NCBI GenBank assembly: GCA_030613445.1
Contig: JAUWLY010000102.1
Span: forward strand, 1 to 8,992
Source: Candidatus Stahliibacteriota bacterium
GTDB lineage: Bacteria; Hydrothermota; Tepidihabitantia; SM23-42
DNA length: 8,992 bases
Reading direction: 5' to 3'
The position numbers and the translations under genes were made by a program. Positions 5,982 through 8,992 of this stretch are shown here, piece after piece. Within the stretch, counting starts at the first letter, position 1; each line of letters begins with the position of its first letter. The notes under the pieces are model-generated. The model made no database searches. It was not told where the DNA came from and worked only from the letters and a program-made list of their open reading frames with translations.

Positions 5982-7281
5982 TTTTTGTCCTCCTGCCCCC
6001 TCTAATAAAGGCCTCTTTGCCAAGATGCATTGCAGTATCTTTCAGTTCATCTTCAATACGCAAGAGTTGATTATATTTCTCAATACGCTCACCGCGACAG
6101 GGAGCGCCAGTCTTCAAAGCACCAGTGCCCATGGCAACAGAGAAATCGGCAATAAAAGAATCGACTGTCTCACCGCTCCGGTGGGAAACAACCACACCCC
6201 ATTTAACCTTTTGCGCCATCTTCACAGCTGCAATTGTCTCGGTTATCGTACCTATTTGATTCGGCTTAATCAACACAGCATTAGCAACCTTCTCTTTAAT
6301 ACCTCTTTTAAGCCGCTCAACATTGGTGACAAAAATGTCATCGCCGATTAGCTCGATCTTGTCGCCCAAGGCGTTATTCAGTATTTTCCAGCCTTCCCAG
6401 TCATCTTCAGCAAAACCATCTTCGATCGCCACGATCGGGTATTTATTGACCAACCCCACATACTTCTCAACCATCTCCGCAGAACTGAGTTCCGTATTTT
6501 CTATCCGCAACTTGTACTTACCATCTTCATAAAAACAACTTGCCGCGACATCAAGAGCAATGCCGATATCTTCACCAGGTTTGTAACCAGCTTTCTCGAT
6601 CGCCTTGACGATTAAACCAAGGGGCTCTTCGTTCGACGTTAATTGCGGCACAAATCCACCTTCATCAGCAACGGTGATCCTGAATCCTTTATCAAACAAG
6701 ATCCGCTGAAGCGCGTGATAGGTTTCACTGCCAGACCGCAGGGCTTCTTTAAACGTTTCGCATCCGTAGGGGACTATCATGTACTCTTGAAAATCAGGAC
6801 CCTGCAATAACGCGTGCACTCCGCCATTGATAATGTTCATCATCGGGACCGGTATTAAGACTGCATCTGGACCACCAAGGTATTTATACAAAGGTAATCC
6901 CACGGCTCCTGCTGCAGTGCGTGCAATAGCCAAAGATACAGCACATAAAGCATTGGCGCCTAATCTTTTTTTGTTCGGTGTACCATCCAGATCTACCATG
7001 AGTTTATCTAAATTAGGTTGTTCAGTCACGTCGTGACCGATTAATGCCGGTCCGATAATCTTATTTATATTTTCAACTGCTTTGACTACTCCCTGACCGC
7101 CATACCTTCGATCCTTGCTATCTCTCAATTCAACAGCCTCATAGGTTCCTTTGGATGCTCCTGAAGGAACCGCTGCGTATCTCTTTAAACCTGATTCCAG
7201 CTCAATATCCACCTCAACAGTTGGGTTACCGCGTGAATCCAATATCTCTCGACCCGTAACTACTTTTATTTTCCTACTCAT
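5971..7281 (-). CDS. eno: Enolase (phosphopyruvate hydratase)
   Basis: 436 residues, full length. It interconverts 2-phosphoglycerate and phosphoenolpyruvate in cytosolic glycolysis and gluconeogenesis. Expected active-site positions are present: His155 in NGGVH, Glu166 in FQEYM, Glu207 in ADEGGF, metal ligands Asp244 (ALDVA), Glu287 (IEDG) and Asp314 (GDD), Lys339 in LIKPNQIG, His367-Arg368-Ser369 and Lys390 in ALKTGAPCRGER. The loop after His155 reads ALLQGPD where many enolases have ADN or ANW, a mild local variation. The start is ATG at 7281 with AAGGAGG 9 nt upstream and a near-consensus promoter before it. The last codons contain the SD of the next gene (11-nt overlap), so eno and the unknown gene are co-transcribed. 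Such a housekeeping gene at the head would give constitutive expression to what follows if transcription continues. Confidence 0.98.
   Translation of the reverse strand: MSRKIKVVTGREILDSRGNPTVEVDIELESGLKRYAAVPSGASKGTYEAVELRDSKDRRYGGQGVVKAVENINKIIGPALIGHDVTEQPNLDKLMVDLDGTPNKKRLGANALCAVSLAIARTAAGAVGLPLYKYLGGPDAVLIPVPMMNIINGGVHALLQGPDFQEYMIVPYGCETFKEALRSGSETYHALQRILFDKGFRITVADEGGFVPQLTSNEEPLGLIVKAIEKAGYKPGEDIGIALDVAASCFYEDGKYKLRIENTELSSAEMVEKYVGLVNKYPIVAIEDGFAEDDWEGWKILNNALGDKIELIGDDIFVTNVERLKRGIKEKVANAVLIKPNQIGTITETIAAVKMAQKVKWGVVVSHRSGETVDSFIADFSVAMGTGALKTGAPCRGERIEKYNQLLRIEDELKDTAMHLGKEAFIRGGRRTKNGV
5989..5994 (-). promoter_or_regulatory. Shine-Dalgarno inside the 3' end of eno
   Basis: Minus-strand AGGAGG lies within the enolase codons for the GGRRT segment and stands 7 nt before the ATG at 5981. 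It decides the start of the unknown gene and shows the two genes overlap by 11 nt. The enolase C-terminus may be constrained by this embedded site. Confidence 0.75.
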
Positions 7282-7326
7282 AGTATCATGCCTCCTTATT
7301 AATTAATTATAAAACAGATACTAAAT

Positions 7327-7354
7327 ATTCTATGGATTATTGAGTTCTTGTCAA
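7327..7354 (-). promoter_or_regulatory. Sigma70-type promoter for eno
   Basis: On the minus strand TTGACA (7349-7354, perfect -35) is followed by 16 nt and TAGAAT (7327-7332, one mismatch to TATAAT). Transcription would start near 7319, giving a leader of about 38 nt that carries the AAGGAGG at 7291-7297. It is the best promoter-like sequence found in the window and probably drives eno and perhaps the downstream envelope genes. Confidence 0.65.
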
Positions 7355-7359
7355 TGAAT

Positions 7360-7446
7360 CTATAAGAGATTTAAAACACCGAGCATATTGGCAGCAAGTG
7401 CAACCTGCGCCTCTTCATAATCTTCTGCAAAAAGCGGCACAAACAT
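7360..7446 (-). other. Orphan 28-codon ORF, small gene or remnant
   Basis: An ATG at 7446 opens 28 codons ending in TAG at 7360-7362, reading MFVPLFAEDYEEAQVALAAN and then MLGVLNLL. It has a protein-like composition (acidic amphipathic helix with alanines) and looks like the end of a larger protein, but an in-frame TAA lies four codons upstream and no SD is visible. It sits between the 4Fe-4S protein gene and the eno promoter. It could be a decayed gene tail or chance; I do not recognise it. Confidence 0.25.
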
Positions 7447-7461
7447 CAATTCTTGAAGTTA

Positions 7462-7478
7462 TCAAGGCTTGGCCTTGA
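7462..7478. other. Short hairpin after the 4Fe-4S protein gene
   Basis: tcaaggc-ttg-gccttga forms a perfect 7-bp stem with a 3-nt loop, 15 nt beyond the stop codon of the 4Fe-4S gene. There is no T-run on its 3' side in the direction of transcription, so it is at best a weak or RNA-end-stabilising structure, not a clear intrinsic terminator. Confidence 0.35.
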
Positions 7479-7492
7479 CTCTACTTAAAGTG

Positions 7493-8362
7493 CTAGTTTT
7501 TCTCTACGCGCAGCAATGCCAGGTCGGGCTTCTGAAAAGTCCAACCTATCGCAACGCTTGGACAACTCTTCACACATTCGAGACACCGTATGCACTCCTT
7601 CTGATTGGGATTATCGTAGATATTTATGTCCATTGGACAGATCCTTGCACAATAGCCGCAACTCGGCTGCCGGCATTTTTCTTTCTCGACGTACAGATGA
7701 ACCAAGGAGAAGCGGTTAAACACCGAATATATCGCGCCTATTGGGCAAAGCACGCGGCAGAAAAAACGTTTAATGAGGATTGAAAAACCAACAACAAAAA
7801 CCAGGATGCCAATCTTGACCCAGAATAGCCAACCGACGAGAGCTCTGATATCACCCGTCTTATCGGTTAATACAAGCGGGATGCCGGCTTCAATAATACC
7901 GGCTGGACATACCTTGCAGAACCATGGTTCCATGGTAAACCAGGCGATGAACCCTGCGACAATGATCAGGACCGCATATTTAGTATAGGTCATCCAGTAA
8001 GGTAATCGTAGTTTGATCGTTTTTACTTTCTGCAAGAGATCCTGGAATAGACCAAAAGGGCAAAGCCAACCGCAAGCCATTCTCCCCACTAACATACCGA
8101 TCGCACCGAAGAATCCGAAGATATAAAAAGGGAACAAGTGGAGGTTGAAGAAGTGCTGTAAACCTCCGATCGGACATGAAAAAAGAGAAAGCGGACAACC
8201 CCAGCAATTAAGAATCGGCACACAGGCAGCTTTCAGCGGTCCCTGGTATATATTGCCGGTCCACAGCGCCGGTGCGTGGCCCAGGGTTATTATTGTAGCA
8301 ATGATCTGACCTAGACGGTAGTGCGCAATGCGTTTGCGTTGTTTCTTTCGTCGTTCTTTCAT
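7493..8362 (-). CDS. NapH/CcoG-like polytopic membrane 4Fe-4S protein
   Basis: 289 residues from the ATG at 8362. A basic N-terminus is followed by hydrophobic segments at about 18-35, 75-95, 127-145 and 178-198, and then a C-terminal ferredoxin-like domain. Cysteine motifs: CWGC (53-56) and SCPIG (Cys63), ACGWLCPFG (97, 101), CKVCPAG (149, 152), CRVLCPIG (202, 206), then Cys230-X4-Cys235-X2-Cys238-X3-Cys242-Pro and Cys257-X2-Cys260-X2-Cys263-X3-Cys267-Pro. The paired CPxG motifs are the NapH/NosR/CcoG hallmark; these proteins pass electrons between the quinone pool or cytosolic donors and periplasmic partners. The first ferredoxin cluster has four instead of two residues between its first two cysteines. 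The start is set by the ATGA overlap with the small upstream gene; a GTG at 8389 would overlap by 31 nt with no SD. No partner reductase is in the window, so the electron acceptor is unknown. Confidence 0.88.
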   Translation of the reverse strand: MKERRKKQRKRIAHYRLGQIIATIITLGHAPALWTGNIYQGPLKAACVPILNCWGCPLSLFSCPIGGLQHFFNLHLFPFYIFGFFGAIGMLVGRMACGWLCPFGLFQDLLQKVKTIKLRLPYWMTYTKYAVLIIVAGFIAWFTMEPWFCKVCPAGIIEAGIPLVLTDKTGDIRALVGWLFWVKIGILVFVVGFSILIKRFFCRVLCPIGAIYSVFNRFSLVHLYVEKEKCRQPSCGYCARICPMDINIYDNPNQKECIRCLECVKSCPSVAIGWTFQKPDLALLRVEKN

Positions 8363-8568
8363 TGCTGCAAGCCCATGCAAGAAAGGCACATAACTGAACC
8401 AACACTCTCAGTTTCAGTAAAATCACCAAGCATACCGCCGTAGATTATTGAAGCAAGGAAAATTGCTGTGAAGAAAATAATTACATAATGTATCAACCTC
8501 CCCAAATCCGTTTCAAGACGTTGTAATGCCAATAGCAAAAAATCACGGTCTTTCTCTTGTTTGTTCAA
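8359..8568 (-). CDS. Small single-helix membrane protein with C-terminal CxxC
   Basis: 69 residues. A charged N-terminus (NKQEKDRD) and a short amphipathic stretch are followed by one membrane helix at about 26-44 (LIHYVIIFFTAIFLASIIYG) and a short tail ending VMCLSCMGLQQ, with Cys61 and Cys64. The start is TTG at 8568, supported by AAGGGGG at 8574-8580 five nt upstream. The stop overlaps the ATG of the 4Fe-4S protein as ATGA, so the two are translationally coupled and probably work together. The CxxC tail would be exported if the N-terminus is cytosolic (four acidic and four basic residues flank it, so the orientation is uncertain). A role as a thiol or metal-binding accessory subunit to the 4Fe-4S protein is inference; I know no named family for it. 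Confidence 0.75.
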   Translation of the reverse strand: MNKQEKDRDFLLLALQRLETDLGRLIHYVIIFFTAIFLASIIYGGMLGDFTETESVGSVMCLSCMGLQQ

Positions 8569-8573
8569 CTCAA

Positions 8574-8580
8574 CCCCCTT
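8574..8580 (-). promoter_or_regulatory. Shine-Dalgarno AAGGGGG deciding a TTG start
   Basis: Minus-strand AAGGGGG begins in the stop codon of the upstream outer-membrane protein gene and stands 5 nt before the TTG at 8568. No ATG or GTG in frame nearby fits as well, so the rare TTG start is credible. Confidence 0.6.
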
Positions 8581-8992
8581 AGAACATACTGGTAAGGACT
8601 AACTTAACACCCCGGAAAGGCTCTTCAAACCGACAGACACCACCCGAACACACGAGACCGCCTTTTTCAGCACCCACCCGTACGCGCAGATTGTGACGGC
8701 GCGTTAGATCCAGGCTCAACTCGACCATTGGCCATGACCTACCCTCACCGAGTTTGGGTATCAACCAATCGGGCGGAACGCGGCTGCGTCTTTCATAGCG
8801 TACCGAGAGCACAAACATCTCCGGCTTCCCCACTGACAAAGAAGCAGCGTGATCATAATAGTCACTCGTATCACTGGATACGAGATTGTGTTCATAACCA
8901 AGGTCAACAAAGAACGAACCGAAATCATAAGTGAGATCAATATAAGGCTTGGTTTCTATTTTTTCCTGTATAGGTAACTCAATCCCCTGCTT
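8579..8992 (-). CDS. Outer-membrane beta-barrel protein, C-terminal part, cut by window edge
   Basis: I extended the frame by hand to the window edge: it is open throughout, giving 137 residues of the C-terminus. The upstream part (KPYIDLTYDFGSFFVDLGYE, then HNLVSSDTSDYYDHAASLSV) and the rest alternate hydrophobic and polar residues in strands joined by turns, ending KLVLTSMF with the terminal Phe of BAM-assembled barrels. Near the end, GGLVCSGGVCRFEEPF holds a Cys-X4-Cys pair in what should be a hairpin turn. From memory, a similar 'GGxVCxxGxCRxxxPF' ending occurs in DUF6029-like proteins of FCB-type bacteria, but I cannot check that. It lies 10 nt before the small CxxC protein gene. The TTG at 8839 is an internal codon, not the start. 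Its base composition appears more GC-rich than the ABC genes. Confidence 0.75.
   Translation of the reverse strand, partial: KQGIELPIQEKIETKPYIDLTYDFGSFFVDLGYEHNLVSSDTSDYYDHAASLSVGKPEMFVLSVRYERRSRVPPDWLIPKLGEGRSWPMVELSLDLTRRHNLRVRVGAEKGGLVCSGGVCRFEEPFRGVKLVLTSMF

Noticed and set aside
5982..6023. Longer N-terminus of the unknown protein, starting at 6023
   Set aside because: The extra codons lie wholly inside eno, and a strong SD is placed correctly only for the ATG at 5981.
7462..7478. Rho-independent terminator after the 4Fe-4S gene
   Set aside because: A 7-bp stem is present but no T-run follows in the direction of transcription; kept only as a hairpin.
7469..7783. Plus-strand 104-codon ORF
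   Set aside because: It is antisense to the 4Fe-4S gene's ferredoxin domain, and its composition looks like a shadow of that coding frame with no protein-family features.
8362..8389. GTG start at 8389 for the 4Fe-4S protein (298 residues)
   Set aside because: No SD, a 31-nt overlap with the small gene, and a much better ATGA-coupled ATG at 8362.
8579..8839. An 86-residue protein starting with TTG at 8839
   Set aside because: The frame is open through to the window edge and the extra 51 residues continue the beta-strand pattern, so this is an internal codon of a longer gene.

Overview
The window reads as a fragment of an AT-rich chromosome or metagenome contig from an uncultured Gram-negative (diderm) bacterium. 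Two predicted outer-membrane beta-barrels with C-terminal Phe, a LolA-like periplasmic protein and a Lol/MacB-type ABC transporter all imply an outer membrane. Simple phased repeats (heptamers and decamers) and the gene styles recall candidate phyla such as WOR-3/Stahlbacteria or the wider FCB neighbourhood. That placement is recollection and inference, not something shown by a marker gene.

All credible genes lie on the minus strand, so the genetic order runs from high to low coordinates. At 8992-7493 there is a redox/envelope block: the 3' end of an outer-membrane protein with a Cys-X4-Cys pair, a 69-residue one-helix membrane protein ending in a CxxC motif (TTG start, strong SD), and a NapH/CcoG-like polytopic 4Fe-4S protein. 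These are tightly packed, with a 10-nt nominal gap (the SD overlaps the upstream stop) and then an ATGA overlap. A gap of about 210 nt follows. It holds a small hairpin, an orphan 28-codon ORF and a near-consensus sigma70-type promoter reading into enolase (eno).

From eno onward the order is: eno; an unrecognised helical 187-residue protein whose start and SD sit inside the 3' end of eno; a 340-residue beta-barrel; a gap of about 107 nt with a decamer repeat; a LolD/MacB-type ATPase; two different FtsX/LolC/E-type permeases; a LolA-like outer-membrane lipoprotein-sorting protein; and the start of an M48 (HtpX-like) membrane metallopeptidase cut by the window edge. The ATPase, both permeases and the LolA-like gene overlap at each junction (ATGA, TAATG, ATGA), a signature of translational coupling.

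The most interesting reading is that barrel + ATPase + permease pair + LolA-like shuttle form one dedicated trans-envelope lipid or lipoprotein transport system, distinct from housekeeping LolCDE. Each component family is known; the combination as a unit is inference. The second point of interest is a set of phased short repeats at control points of this operon: a CCAANNN heptamer array and a second heptamer array that together encode the N-terminal leader and signal peptide of the LolA-like protein, and a decamer array in the leader of the ATPase gene.

No tRNA, rRNA, CRISPR array, insertion sequence or integrase was seen. No stretch over 300 bases lacks a gene.
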